A DNA stretch of 35,338 bases from a virus. Below are positions 16,925-26,316 of the stretch, piece after piece; position 1 is the first letter of the stretch; the number at the start of each line of letters is the position of its first letter. Where the stretch lies: IMG/VR virus record IMGVR_UViG_3300020312_000687, positions 1-35,338 of that record. The stretch is one strand, 5' to 3'. The notes beneath the pieces are model-generated. The model worked only from the letters and a program-made list of their open reading frames with translations. It searched no databases and was not told where the DNA came from. A program made the position numbers and the translations under genes.

Positions 16925-19345
16925 TCAGACAACTCTAAGTATTACTCTAGGTTCGTTAAATTGATTACCACCCAATTGCGAAGAAACAATAGTTACACCA
17001 CTAGCATATCCAGAACCACCTCCTCCACCACCTTGACCAGATCCACCATTACCACCATTCGCTCCATTACCACCAATACCACCATTACCAACTGCTGCTC
17101 CTGCAGTTTCGATAATATTATATCCAGTTTTATATCCTCTAGTTATAGAAGAAGAAGTATTAGTAACTATAGATCCATCAGATAATCTATATTGAACATT
17201 ACCAACATCACTACATTGTGTCACACCTTGTTGAGCCCAGTAAATACCTTTTGGACAAGAAAGTATTATTCCACCGTTCGGTGCAACTGATTGAGAATCT
17301 CCTGTTTGTAAAGAAGCATTGATTATAGAACCAAAACTACCATTTACTCCTGGAGTAGAAGTAGTTCCACCCGAACCACCTATATTACCACCACCATTTT
17401 GTCCAGCAATATTATGTCCACCTCCTCTTCCACCTACACCACCTTGCTGACCACCAGATCCACCTTGACCAACAATAGCAAGTAAAGATGCTTTTCTATA
17501 CAATGCAGGGGAACCAATTGCAGTAGATATTCCAGTTAATACATATTCAACATTCTTTTCTAAAGTAAATCTAATCCTACCATATCCACCTTGACCACCA
17601 AAAGATGTTCCATTTACAAAATTATCATACCCCTTCCCACCATACATATCCATCTCAACATCAATATCTCTCTCTGGAGAGTATAATACATATTCTCTTA
17701 TAGTATTTGTATTATCTGTTCTAGTATCTGATGAAGTAAAAGTAATTTCACCATTACTCAAATTAATTGTTGAAAGAGAAGCAGAAGTTGTAATTCCAAT
17801 TGCCTCTATATTAACAATAGCTTGATCAAACTGTGATACTACATTATACCCAACAATATCAGATGTTAATGGAGAATTACTTGCAGTTGCTGTAATTTGA
17901 ACTCCAACAGTATATGCTACACCTACCTTATCAGTATTTAATGTTAAAGACGCAGTTTGAGCACCAGTTACAGTGGTAGTTTTAGTATCATTTGTGTTTG
18001 TAGTTGAAGTAGTAGTATATGTAAGAAATGCCCAACCAGAACCAGCACCACGAAACTTCTCATATCTATTATAAGAACCACCATCAAGAGTTGCTAAACT
18101 AGTTTTATATGCACTCAATCCATACTCACCACCAGTTGCAGATGATCCCGAAGTTCCTGCATTAGCTGCACCATAAGTAGTAGAATTATATGTAAACGAA
18201 GCTCCTGCTCCACCTCCACCTCCACCAGCTCCAGTTGATGTAACAGCAGATACACCATTCACAGATGAAAAAGAATCACTATCAGATAAACCATAGAAAA
18301 TTACACTTCCAGATGTTGGACCTGCATCACCACCATTAGTTCCAGCACCAGATTCACTAGCTCCACCACCACCAGCACCACCACCTAGAACAATTGCAAG
18401 TGTTCCATCAATTGTTACAGTAGTAGGAGCACCGCCACCACCTCCAGATCCATTTAATCCTGTAGAACCAGATTTTGCACCATTACCTCCTGCCAAAGAA
18501 CTTCCATCAATAGCACCACCAAATCCACCAATACTTTCTGTTCCTACCAATCCATCATTTCCATTCCTACCAACCTCAATAAAAACTGTTCTTGCAGATG
18601 AACTTGATGGAATAGTAAACCATGCAGCCATTCCATCACCACCATCACCACCACTATTGAGATGAGTATCCGCACCACGACCACCACAACCAGATCCAAG
18701 ATCTATTCTAATATCAGTAGCATTTGCAGGTATAGTAAATGATCCAGTTGTAAATGTTTGTTCTGTTACTCTTACATTACTACCTACAGTTTCTACACTT
18801 TGTTTTGTAATTGTCCCATCACTTACATTAGTTCCATCCACTTGCCATTGATATGATAAATTTTGCGTATCTCCATTTACGTTAGATACAACATTAAATG
18901 TATTATTTGTTGTTGTTATTCCTGTAATTGGAATTGGTTGTGTTGTAATTTGAATTACATCGGCAACAGTGACACTACCAATTCCAGAATTTAAAGGTTC
19001 ATTAATTGCATTTCCTGTTTGATAATATGATGGTGTATAGTCAGCCTCTAGATAAAACTGTCTTCCATTATCACCTGGTGTTACTAAATTACTAAGAGTC
19101 AAAGTAGTCGTAGCAGTTCCTGCTAATTTTCCACCATCACTTAACTTACCAACACCAACTTCATACCATTGATAATCAATTGATCCTGAATTATCAGCAG
19201 CATTAGGAAATGTTGCTGTCGCAATTCCTACAAATGATACACTATCACCTGTATTACCATTTTGATTTGATGGGTTAGTTGTAAATGACAGATTTGGACC
19301 ATTAAGATCCAAGTCTGTTTGCTTATTTCTAAAAATTTGATTCAT
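16925..19345 (-). CDS. Ig-like / glycine-rich adhesin-like tail protein
   Basis: An 806-residue protein. Residues ~18-128 form an Ig-like sandwich (SIDYQWYEVG, SDGGKLAGTATTTLTLSNL, FYLEADY). A second Ig-like unit starts at ~131 (LSYQWQVDGTNVSDGT) and appears to resume at ~457 (TVTGAQTASLTLNTDK, VGVQITATAS). The ~270 residues between (184-456) form a glycine-rich domain beginning FTTGSFTIPANATDIRIDLGSG. A second glycine-rich domain covers ~560-806, with GGGGGGSGYASG near 772-782 and a terminal VILRVV strand. Long GG-rich runs resemble the polyglycine loops of distal phage adhesins of the S16 gp38 type (established for that family, analogy here). There is no signal peptide. The gene starts 2 bases after the 1955-residue gene, so translation is probably coupled. 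Likely a virion receptor-binding component. Confidence 0.72.
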   Translation of the reverse strand: MNQIFRNKQTDLDLNGPNLSFTTNPSNQNGNTGDSVSFVGIATATFPNAADNSGSIDYQWYEVGVGKLSDGGKLAGTATTTLTLSNLVTPGDNGRQFYLEADYTPSYYQTGNAINEPLNSGIGSVTVADVIQITTQPIPITGITTTNNTFNVVSNVNGDTQNLSYQWQVDGTNVSDGTITKQSVETVGSNVRVTEQTFTTGSFTIPANATDIRIDLGSGCGGRGADTHLNSGGDGGDGMAAWFTIPSSSSARTVFIEVGRNGNDGLVGTESIGGFGGAIDGSSLAGGNGAKSGSTGLNGSGGGGGAPTTVTIDGTLAIVLGGGAGGGGASESGAGTNGGDAGPTSGSVIFYGLSDSDSFSSVNGVSAVTSTGAGGGGGGAGASFTYNSTTYGAANAGTSGSSATGGEYGLSAYKTSLATLDGGSYNRYEKFRGAGSGWAFLTYTTTSTTNTNDTKTTTVTGAQTASLTLNTDKVGVAYTVGVQITATASNSPLTSDIVGYNVVSQFDQAIVNIEAIGITTSASLSTINLSNGEITFTSSDTRTDNTNTIREYVLYSPERDIDVEMDMYGGKGYDNFVNGTSFGGQGGYGRIRFTLEKNVEYVLTGISTAIGSPALYRKASLLAIVGQGGSGGQQGGVGGRGGGHNIAGQNGGGNIGGSGGTTSTPGVNGSFGSIINASLQTGDSQSVAPNGGIILSCPKGIYWAQQGVTQCSDVGNVQYRLSDGSIVTNTSSSITRGYKTGYNIIETAGAAVGNGGIGGNGANGGNGGSGQGGGGGGSGYASGVTIVSSQLGGNQFNEPRVILRVV

Positions 19346-19347
19346 TA

Positions 19348-22300
19348 TTAACTAAAATTTTGACCAGTAATAACTCCAAATAATCCATTTGCGGCTAAAT
19401 TAGAACCATCTATAATCTTAAATGATATAATATCACTTCTATTTGGTGTAGATGTGACAATAGGTGCTACTCCTCCAGGCCAATAAACTGGTACTGTAGT
19501 TGATGATCCATCTACAAATGTATCTATACCAACTGTTCTAGATCCAGCACCATCCTGAGTTATTTTTAAAACAAAGGATGAAGATCCTGCAGGTGCATTA
19601 ATTACCTTGAAACTTGTAATATTATCAGATAAAGTATAATCAAATGTTTGTGCAGTACTCAAATCAATTGTTGCTACATTTGAATCAACTGAAAGTGTTC
19701 CAACATTTTCAGAATAAGTCTTAAGTCTTGTATGACCTTCAACATCCAAATTAGCTCTTGCATTTAATATTCCGATACCTATTCCACCAGCAGATGTTGC
19801 TAGAATAGTTGATCCAGACCCAACCTTAAGATCAGTTGTGGTAATAACACCAACTGTTATCTTACCAGTTGCACTTTGTAAATTATAATTTACTGATGTA
19901 AGAATACCAGTAATATTTACAGTATTGGCATCAATTTGATCTACAAATCTTGCATGACCATTCACATTTAATGTGGTATCACCTGTTCCTACAGTACCAA
20001 CCTCAAGAAGGAAACTAGGAATTGTACTTCCTATACCAACTCGGCCGTTACTAGATAAGTTTGTATTGTATGTTATAGATGATCCACTACCAACATAATT
20101 AGTCCATCCAGTTGCTGCTGCATTGATTCCAGTTAATCCAGAACCATCACCAACAAATTTAGTTGCAGTTAATATACCAGTAATATTAGAATTACCAGAT
20201 ACATTAAACTTAAAGCCACTAGCGGTTACTCCAAAACCAACATCACCAGCACCACTTACTGCAATAAGAGATGTTCCAGCACCTACTTGAAGTGTATTTG
20301 TGCCAGGTGTGGTAGTTCCAATTCCTACTTGATCGAATACATTTATATTTGCATCCTTAGCAAGACCAACACTACCAAATCTTCTCCACTCATTATCTAC
20401 ACTATAGATCCATCCAGCATATCCACCTTGTGATGGATCAGAGAAGTATGTGATATCACCAGGATTACCTGCAAGAATAGGAGTTGATCCAGAAAGAGTA
20501 TACTTTCTAGATACAGTCTTATCACCCTGTAAGAATAATGAGTTAGCCTCAAATCCTTCACTAGAATTAACAGTCAACTTATTGTTAACAATAATAGGAC
20601 CATTAAACTCAGTTGCTACCTTGTTATCAGGACCACCCTCAACTCTAATTGATCTTGAGAATACACCTTCAGTTGCCTGAGTTACATTAAGATCTTCAAG
20701 ATTTCCAATATCCTCACCAGTTACTGTTTGAACTGGTGTATCAAAGATTTCTTCTTTTCCTGTAATACTACTTGACTTCTTATTACCAGTGAATGATATA
20801 CCCTTAGCATTCATACCAGTATAGAAGTTAACACCACCATCCTTACGGATTGACTGTGCTAATAGTTCCTCTTCAGGAGTTATTTCCCTATCATGCTTGT
20901 CAGGAAGTGCAGTTGAGTAGTTACCTGGACCATATCCAACATATTCAAATGTATGACCAGATGCACGAATAATAGAGTGTCTTCTAAGTTCAATTGGATT
21001 AATATGTATCCTTCTAACTAAAGAACCACTAATATGAGTAGCTCTCTTAGAACCTAATACTCCACGGAATACACTTACAGAATCACCTACTCCTGATGGT
21101 GCGGTCTTAACTCTTACAATCTCATCATCAATTGTAAAGTAATCACCATTCCTTATATCAAGACCAGATCTACCATTAAGTGCTACAGTTTCTGTTGTTG
21201 TATTTGTAACAGCAGCTGCCAATGTAGTTGTAATTCCAGCATAAGATGGAATCATACGACCATTTAGATTTTCATCGTCAACAGTAATTAATCCACCATT
21301 TGATGCATAACCATCACGATATGCAAAGATAGTTCCTGTTGTTGCTGGTGATGATGCATTAACACCAATATTAACAACAAAAGTAGATAATCCTACATTC
21401 TCAGTTACAACAAATGAATCATTATATAATGCCTGATCTGCACCTACAAATTCAACTCTATTATCAACTTTTAATCCATGATTATTTACTGTTGTAACTG
21501 TTGCAAGTCCAACAACATTGTTATAAACAATTGAACTGACTCTTAGTGATTCTCCCGTTAAGTATGAATATGATCCTGCAGCTGCTGTTGCTCCAATACC
21601 AGTGGTAGAAACTCCACTAATAGCAGACGTAGATGTTACATAGATCTCTTTACCCTGTGTACCAACACCAGTAATCCTATATGTTGAATTGTATCCAGCA
21701 TAAGTTGCAGATGATACACCAACAACCCTAATGGAGTCACCAGTATTATCATATACCTTACTTACAGTAACAGTTGCTTGACTATATCCAGTTGTAGTTG
21801 CAATACCAACAACTGCTAATGTATTTCCAACATTAAATGAACTACCACCATCCATCAATTCGATAGCAGTAATACCACCTGTTGGAGCAACAGTAACTTT
21901 TGCAGTAGCATTAACACCAGTTACAGAAGCACCTATGGATACTAAGTTAGCATTATAATATGTTTCTTCAACAGCAGATCCAATACCATATCCATTTCCA
22001 CTATTTGCAATACTTACAAGTGTTGCCTTATTTAATCCATGATCTACACTTGAATGAAGAGTATGTGCAATACCTGTTGTACTTGAAACAATGTTACTAA
22101 GTGCGATGCCCGTATCAACATCTCTATTGAATTTGGTAAGAGTTTCTTTTGTTATACTCTTCTGAACATCATTAACAACAACTTTACCGATCATATCAGG
22201 AACGGCAAATGATTTTGTCTCTTCTGGATCAGATACTGGATTATCCCTATTTGTTTGTGGGAATAGTTCCTTAACAGGTTGTGAATACTTATCACCAGCA

Positions 22301-25215
22301 AACTCAGATATAGTAGGAGAGTTTGAAGCATTTACTACTGTTAAGTAATAGATACCATCCTGACTTCCTGCAATAAACTTCTGAGCTTCATGACTTCCTT
22401 GAATATAATAAGTATCCTTAAATCTCTTTCTCTTAAAGTATGGTAGTGATACTGTTCTTGAAGTAACATCACTTGTAAATGTACCTGGATCTGTTGTTAA
22501 TCCTACAGTAAAGTTCTTTGCACTACTAATACCAGTAACGGCAAATGTTCTGTTAAATCCAGAGTTACCTACACCAGTTGTATTAGTTGTACTCTTAACA
22601 TTAACAAGTTCAACTTCAGAACCAACCGTTAAATTGTGTGGTAATTCAGTCTGAACGGAAACTTCTGTTCCACTCCAATTTGCATCAGCAACAATTCTAA
22701 AATTCCTTAATTGATTTTCATTCGTAAGAGTTCCTGATCCGAAGTATGATTGAACTTCTGCATCAGTTGCACCAATACCAGTATTTGATTCCTGAAGAAT
22801 AAATCCATCACTTGGTGGTCTTGCGGTTCCTGCATCCTTTGGAATTACATATCTTGCACGATAAATGGTGTCATCAGCATTTCTTGCATCAGGTATTCTA
22901 GTAATAAATGTTCTAGGAGTTGCACTACCAAGAACAGTTGTTCCTAAGCTTACAAGACTTGGATAAATGGTATTCTCACTTGGAGTGGTAGAAACATTTA
23001 CATACCACTGACTATTTGTAGTATCAAACTGAATTGGGTGACCTAACTCACCAGAATTCTTATCAGATACTCTACTTACAACCTTTAAAGAACCACCACG
23101 GTTATTGATTGTTAGTTCTTGTCCAGCAGTTGTGATTAGTGCATCACTTAATGTCTTAGATAATTTAACATCAGTATTTGTATTAATACCACTACCAGTT
23201 GTAATTACATAGTATAAGGTATTCGCATCTAAACCATCAGGAAGATGTCCATTATCACTAATAACTCTAACGGATTCTCCATTAATAAAGTCATGAGCAG
23301 CATCTAAACGAATTACGTTATTTGTAATTGTATTACCTGTTGCAGTTCTAGCAACATCAAAAGATTTCTCAGAACTAGACTGAGATCCAGCCATAACAAT
23401 TCTTGCTTTCTTCTCTGTTACTGCACCAGCATCAGAAATTAGAACCTTAAGATCATCATTCTTTCTTGCACCAACTCTATATCCTTCAATAACATTTTCG
23501 GGTGGGGTATCTGGATTAGTCTTACCATATAAGTAAAGATTACCTGTAGATGCAACACCAACAGCAGTTTTCTGAACATCTAAAGATTCAACCTCTACAG
23601 ATACTTCAGAAAGAGGTAATTGTTTTGGTGGAATAATATGAGTTATATAACCCTTATCATCTTGGGTAAATGCATCCTTCTTAAATCCAGATGCAGATAA
23701 TGACTTAGAACCAAAATTAGAGTTAGAGTTTGTAAGACTTATATCAGCACCATTCTGAGATGAAAAATGCTCTGCATAACCAATAGCAAATATAGAAACG
23801 GCCTGAATAAAGGCATCATTAGTTACTCTAATATGGAAGTTTCTATAAGAAGGTTTATAGATTGCCTTTGAATTATTACTTAAAACAGAAGTTACTGCTG
23901 TACTATCATCATATTCACCATTAGTTGTATTATATAATACAAATGCATTATCATCCTTTTGTAAACCAATACCAGTAAATTGAGCAACCACCATAGATTT
24001 AAATCCAGTTGCTTTCTTACCATCAGCAAGAAGTCCACATGTACCAAATACAGATCTTAAAGATACATTGAAAATATATGGAGATGCAGATGTAACAGTA
24101 TTTGCAGTTAAACTTAATTCAGAACCTGCAGAACTTGGATTTGCAACAATTGGGGCATTCTGTACTTGATATTTAATCTTACTAGGATTAATAACCTCAG
24201 ATACAACAAATTGACCATTATATTCATCTACTCCAACATCCTTAATACTGAATGGAGTATCTACCTGCAATTCTGGAACAGGAGTATTGGTAGAAACGGT
24301 AACAGTTGTATTTGCAATTACACTATCTCCAGAGAAGATACTAGAAATACCAACAGTTTTACCTTGAGACCCAACTATGCGATATTCATCAATTTTTGGT
24401 TGAATGTCAAGACCAGAACTTGGATAATCTGGCTCAATAGCACGACCAGAAGAAGCACCATAAACTAGACCAACCTTTTCATAATACATTTGAAGGTCTG
24501 TTCTATCAAATTCTCCATCAGTACCACTAATGAAGGAATCATTGATTTTTACATTATTAACACCATCTGCATATTCAAAACAAGTTAGCTTATGATGTGA
24601 AAAATTAGGAACAAAGAGGTTTTCACTATAATCCTTAAAACACTGACCATTAGGATCAGCATCAAACATTGAAAATTGCCAGAAATAGCAACCACCAGTA
24701 ACTCTGAATAGAGCAGATCTCTCTATATCATCATTTGTTGGATTTGGAACATATCTTGGTCTTATCTTTGTCTTTCTTAAATCTAGTCCAACAAGTGAAG
24801 TTCCTCTTGGAACAATTACACCACCATGAACACTATTAAGTTTGTATAATTCATTGTCTGATGTAGAAAGATCAAAATTCGATGTTAAATCAAATGGAGG
24901 TAAATTATTTGTTGTTGACCCATTACGCAAACGATACTGATTTGCAGCAATTGGTATATAACCAGGTCTATTATCGATCACATGATCGCCTGGATATATT
25001 AATATAGTCGTTTTTGCGAAACGATCATTTTCTAAACCCTTCTGATATGAAAACCTTGCAGATTCAATTAATGCACGTTGAATAGTTTTAAAAGGACGGG
25101 TCAATGAGTTTCCCTGATTTTCAATACTATCAGTTGCATCTAAATCATTAGGGTTAACATAGAGAATCGTCCCTCTCGCTGACTTTAGAAAATTATCTAA
25201 CCTGGAAAGACCCAT
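19348..25215 (-). CDS. Very large fibre/baseplate structural protein with pectin-lyase-like N-terminus
   Basis: A 1955-residue protein. Residues 15-80 (GTILYVNPND, LTRPFKTIQRALIESARFS, TTILIYPGDHVIDN) match the opening of right-handed parallel beta-helix, DUF1565-like proteins. The central ~1100 residues are beta-rich repeats without a recognisable enzyme. GGITAIELMDGGSSFNVGN near residue 1112 is one copy of a G-x-G-Y/F motif also seen in the hub and PA14 proteins here. From ~1630 VGIGTTTP and RVGIGSTIP units appear, as in the 970-residue fibre protein. The C-terminus ends NGLFGVITGQNFS. Proteins with this MGLSRLDNFLKS start are conserved structural proteins in marine T4-like phages. Whether it corresponds to a baseplate wedge or a long fibre I cannot tell. 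The ATG follows the window's longest non-coding gap. Confidence 0.75.
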   Translation of the reverse strand: MGLSRLDNFLKSARGTILYVNPNDLDATDSIENQGNSLTRPFKTIQRALIESARFSYQKGLENDRFAKTTILIYPGDHVIDNRPGYIPIAANQYRLRNGSTTNNLPPFDLTSNFDLSTSDNELYKLNSVHGGVIVPRGTSLVGLDLRKTKIRPRYVPNPTNDDIERSALFRVTGGCYFWQFSMFDADPNGQCFKDYSENLFVPNFSHHKLTCFEYADGVNNVKINDSFISGTDGEFDRTDLQMYYEKVGLVYGASSGRAIEPDYPSSGLDIQPKIDEYRIVGSQGKTVGISSIFSGDSVIANTTVTVSTNTPVPELQVDTPFSIKDVGVDEYNGQFVVSEVINPSKIKYQVQNAPIVANPSSAGSELSLTANTVTSASPYIFNVSLRSVFGTCGLLADGKKATGFKSMVVAQFTGIGLQKDDNAFVLYNTTNGEYDDSTAVTSVLSNNSKAIYKPSYRNFHIRVTNDAFIQAVSIFAIGYAEHFSSQNGADISLTNSNSNFGSKSLSASGFKKDAFTQDDKGYITHIIPPKQLPLSEVSVEVESLDVQKTAVGVASTGNLYLYGKTNPDTPPENVIEGYRVGARKNDDLKVLISDAGAVTEKKARIVMAGSQSSSEKSFDVARTATGNTITNNVIRLDAAHDFINGESVRVISDNGHLPDGLDANTLYYVITTGSGINTNTDVKLSKTLSDALITTAGQELTINNRGGSLKVVSRVSDKNSGELGHPIQFDTTNSQWYVNVSTTPSENTIYPSLVSLGTTVLGSATPRTFITRIPDARNADDTIYRARYVIPKDAGTARPPSDGFILQESNTGIGATDAEVQSYFGSGTLTNENQLRNFRIVADANWSGTEVSVQTELPHNLTVGSEVELVNVKSTTNTTGVGNSGFNRTFAVTGISSAKNFTVGLTTDPGTFTSDVTSRTVSLPYFKRKRFKDTYYIQGSHEAQKFIAGSQDGIYYLTVVNASNSPTISEFAGDKYSQPVKELFPQTNRDNPVSDPEETKSFAVPDMIGKVVVNDVQKSITKETLTKFNRDVDTGIALSNIVSSTTGIAHTLHSSVDHGLNKATLVSIANSGNGYGIGSAVEETYYNANLVSIGASVTGVNATAKVTVAPTGGITAIELMDGGSSFNVGNTLAVVGIATTTGYSQATVTVSKVYDNTGDSIRVVGVSSATYAGYNSTYRITGVGTQGKEIYVTSTSAISGVSTTGIGATAAAGSYSYLTGESLRVSSIVYNNVVGLATVTTVNNHGLKVDNRVEFVGADQALYNDSFVVTENVGLSTFVVNIGVNASSPATTGTIFAYRDGYASNGGLITVDDENLNGRMIPSYAGITTTLAAAVTNTTTETVALNGRSGLDIRNGDYFTIDDEIVRVKTAPSGVGDSVSVFRGVLGSKRATHISGSLVRRIHINPIELRRHSIIRASGHTFEYVGYGPGNYSTALPDKHDREITPEEELLAQSIRKDGGVNFYTGMNAKGISFTGNKKSSSITGKEEIFDTPVQTVTGEDIGNLEDLNVTQATEGVFSRSIRVEGGPDNKVATEFNGPIIVNNKLTVNSSEGFEANSLFLQGDKTVSRKYTLSGSTPILAGNPGDITYFSDPSQGGYAGWIYSVDNEWRRFGSVGLAKDANINVFDQVGIGTTTPGTNTLQVGAGTSLIAVSGAGDVGFGVTASGFKFNVSGNSNITGILTATKFVGDGSGLTGINAAATGWTNYVGSGSSITYNTNLSSNGRVGIGSTIPSFLLEVGTVGTGDTTLNVNGHARFVDQIDANTVNITGILTSVNYNLQSATGKITVGVITTTDLKVGSGSTILATSAGGIGIGILNARANLDVEGHTRLKTYSENVGTLSVDSNVATIDLSTAQTFDYTLSDNITSFKVINAPAGSSSFVLKITQDGAGSRTVGIDTFVDGSSTTVPVYWPGGVAPIVTSTPNRSDIISFKIIDGSNLAANGLFGVITGQNFS

Positions 25216-25342
25216 TGTATTCGTACTTATAGTTCTTGTTATGGATTATTTAGCATAACAAAAAAACTCTGCCGATCTAATGGGGGTAAAAAAACCTGGG
25301 GATTTTTTTCCCGACATTTTTGGAATTAAAAGCTAATTTCCC
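25216..25342 (-). promoter_or_regulatory. 127-base intergenic leader with promoter-like motifs
   Basis: Longest non-coding stretch in the window, between the 60-residue ORF and the 1955-residue gene. On the minus strand it holds GCTAAATA (25248-25255, 6 of 8 with the late consensus) and CTATAAGTA (25224-25232, one mismatch from CTATAAATA but only 8 bases from the ATG). A strong hairpin lies upstream of these. No ORF of note is present on either strand. Confidence 0.4.
25282..25312 (-). terminator. Hairpin with A7/T7 stem in the intergenic gap (possible terminator or RNA element)
   Basis: On the minus strand GGG-AAAAAAA, an 8-base loop region, then TTTTTTT, one unpaired A and CCCCC form a 10-bp stem with one bulge. 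It lies about 30 bases after the stop of the 60-residue ORF. A T6 run follows about 15 bases after the stem, too far for a classical intrinsic terminator, and the stem is mostly A-T. It could attenuate read-through, block an exonuclease, or shape the leader of the following gene. Confidence 0.4.
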
Positions 25343-25525
25343 TCAGAGAGGATCAGAATACACTAACACATCTTCTGGACAAGTTTCACGTACTAAATTC
25401 AATACATTCATAAATTCATCTACCGTATCACACTTAACTACCTTTTCATCTCCTTCAGAAGAATAAATTGTAATTGTTCTTCTTAATGTGTCTACTACAC
25501 ACCTTGTAAGGTATTCATCAATCAT
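25343..25525 (-). CDS. Small conserved-looking protein of unknown function (60 aa)
   Basis: A 60-residue acidic protein, MIDEYLTRCVVDTLRRTITIYSS..., with alternating beta-like stretches (TITIYSSEG, KVVKCD) and a helix (TVDEFMNVLNLVRETC). It starts one base after the stop of the upstream tip-like gene, with AGGA 13 bases before the ATG, so it reads as a true operon member and not a chance ORF. No family is recognised. Its place in the baseplate/tip operon suggests a small virion part or an assembly factor, but nothing in the sequence decides this. Confidence 0.65.
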   Translation of the reverse strand: MIDEYLTRCVVDTLRRTITIYSSEGDEKVVKCDTVDEFMNVLNLVRETCPEDVLVYSDPL

Positions 25526-25526
25526 T

Positions 25527-26315
25527 TTAACGAGTCCTAGTGTTGATCACCTCTGCATATTTAGGGTCATGGTTATCTTTGTCAGGATAATCATCCCAAT
25601 CCTTCCCTTCATATTCTACAATCAAAGCATTTACATCCTTTCTCTCAGCATAAACATGATAGAAACAATCAATAGGGATAGGGCCTCTTGACTGTAGATG
25701 TACTTGCTCATCATCCCATCTTTTTATAATAATATCCTGATGAGCACCAATTGGTTGAAGTTGAACAGAGATACTGTCAGCATGTACTAAATCCTTCCAG
25801 TATGTAGGTAACTCTATCACATTACTGTTCTTAAGTCTACCTCTATAGTAAACTCCCACCTCTGGGCCTTCAATACAGGCATGTGCAAGACGATGACCCT
25901 CACCCTTAGAAGGATGCTCCATATCAAACTTCTTAGGAGAGGCATCTGCTGCCTTATGTCTTGCTTCTAGTCTTCCAGATGAAAAACAATCAACAGATCC
26001 TGTAACAAATAAATCTCCTTGCACATACATATTTCCTTTAGAAAATATTGCTTGTGGTTGAGCACCAGAAAGTCCAAGCACTGTCCTGTAAGGAACAGTG
26101 TCCTCTGGCATATTAGGATCATCATTACCAATAGGACCAACCATCAATGTTCCCTCTATCTCGGAGAAAGCATCAGGTCTACCCATCACTACAGGGCCTT
26201 CTGCAAACATTGATCCATTGATCTTACTATCACCTTCTTGTATAGGAGCAACATCAATACCTGTACCAACCTTTAACTGACCTCCTACATTAATATCATC
26301 TACATTGTATGACAT
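25527..26315 (-). CDS. Tail-fibre-tip / baseplate-like structural protein
   Basis: A 262-residue protein. Its N-terminal third contains short beta repeats of structural type (GGQLKVGTGI, SKINGSMFAEGPVVMG, GNMYVQGDLFVTGS). Residues ~129-171 read KFDMEHPSKGEGHRLAHACIEGPEVGVYYRGRL, the HP...HACxEGPExGVYYRG motif found near the C-termini of many phage and viral tail-fibre proteins, often close to S74 chaperone modules. No S74 catalytic Ser-Lys dyad is evident in this short protein. A purine-rich GAGGGGG precedes the start by about 8 bases, one of few good ribosome-binding sites here. It starts one base after the needle-like gene and ends one base before the 60-residue ORF. Likely a virion component at the tail tip. 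Confidence 0.72.
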   Translation of the reverse strand: MSYNVDDINVGGQLKVGTGIDVAPIQEGDSKINGSMFAEGPVVMGRPDAFSEIEGTLMVGPIGNDDPNMPEDTVPYRTVLGLSGAQPQAIFSKGNMYVQGDLFVTGSVDCFSSGRLEARHKAADASPKKFDMEHPSKGEGHRLAHACIEGPEVGVYYRGRLKNSNVIELPTYWKDLVHADSISVQLQPIGAHQDIIIKRWDDEQVHLQSRGPIPIDCFYHVYAERKDVNALIVEYEGKDWDDYPDKDNHDPKYAEVINTRTR

Positions 26316-26316
26316 G

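Noticed and set aside
13301-16938. Several open frames of 70-125 codons on the plus strand, opposite the fibre and kelch-like genes
   Set aside because: They are rich in Ser/Thr/Asn/Pro runs or low-complexity hydrophobic stretches, follow the antisense of repeat codons, lack ribosome-binding sites and overlap well-supported minus-strand genes completely.
10794-19345. Possible diversity-generating retroelement acting on the fibre or adhesin genes
   Set aside because: No reverse transcriptase gene and no near-identical template/variable pair with A-specific differences is visible in the window; one outside cannot be excluded.
25527-26315. S74 self-cleaving intramolecular chaperone
   Set aside because: The HACxEGPExGVYYRG motif is present, but I could not identify the Ser-Lys catalytic dyad or the N-terminal part of an S74 module.
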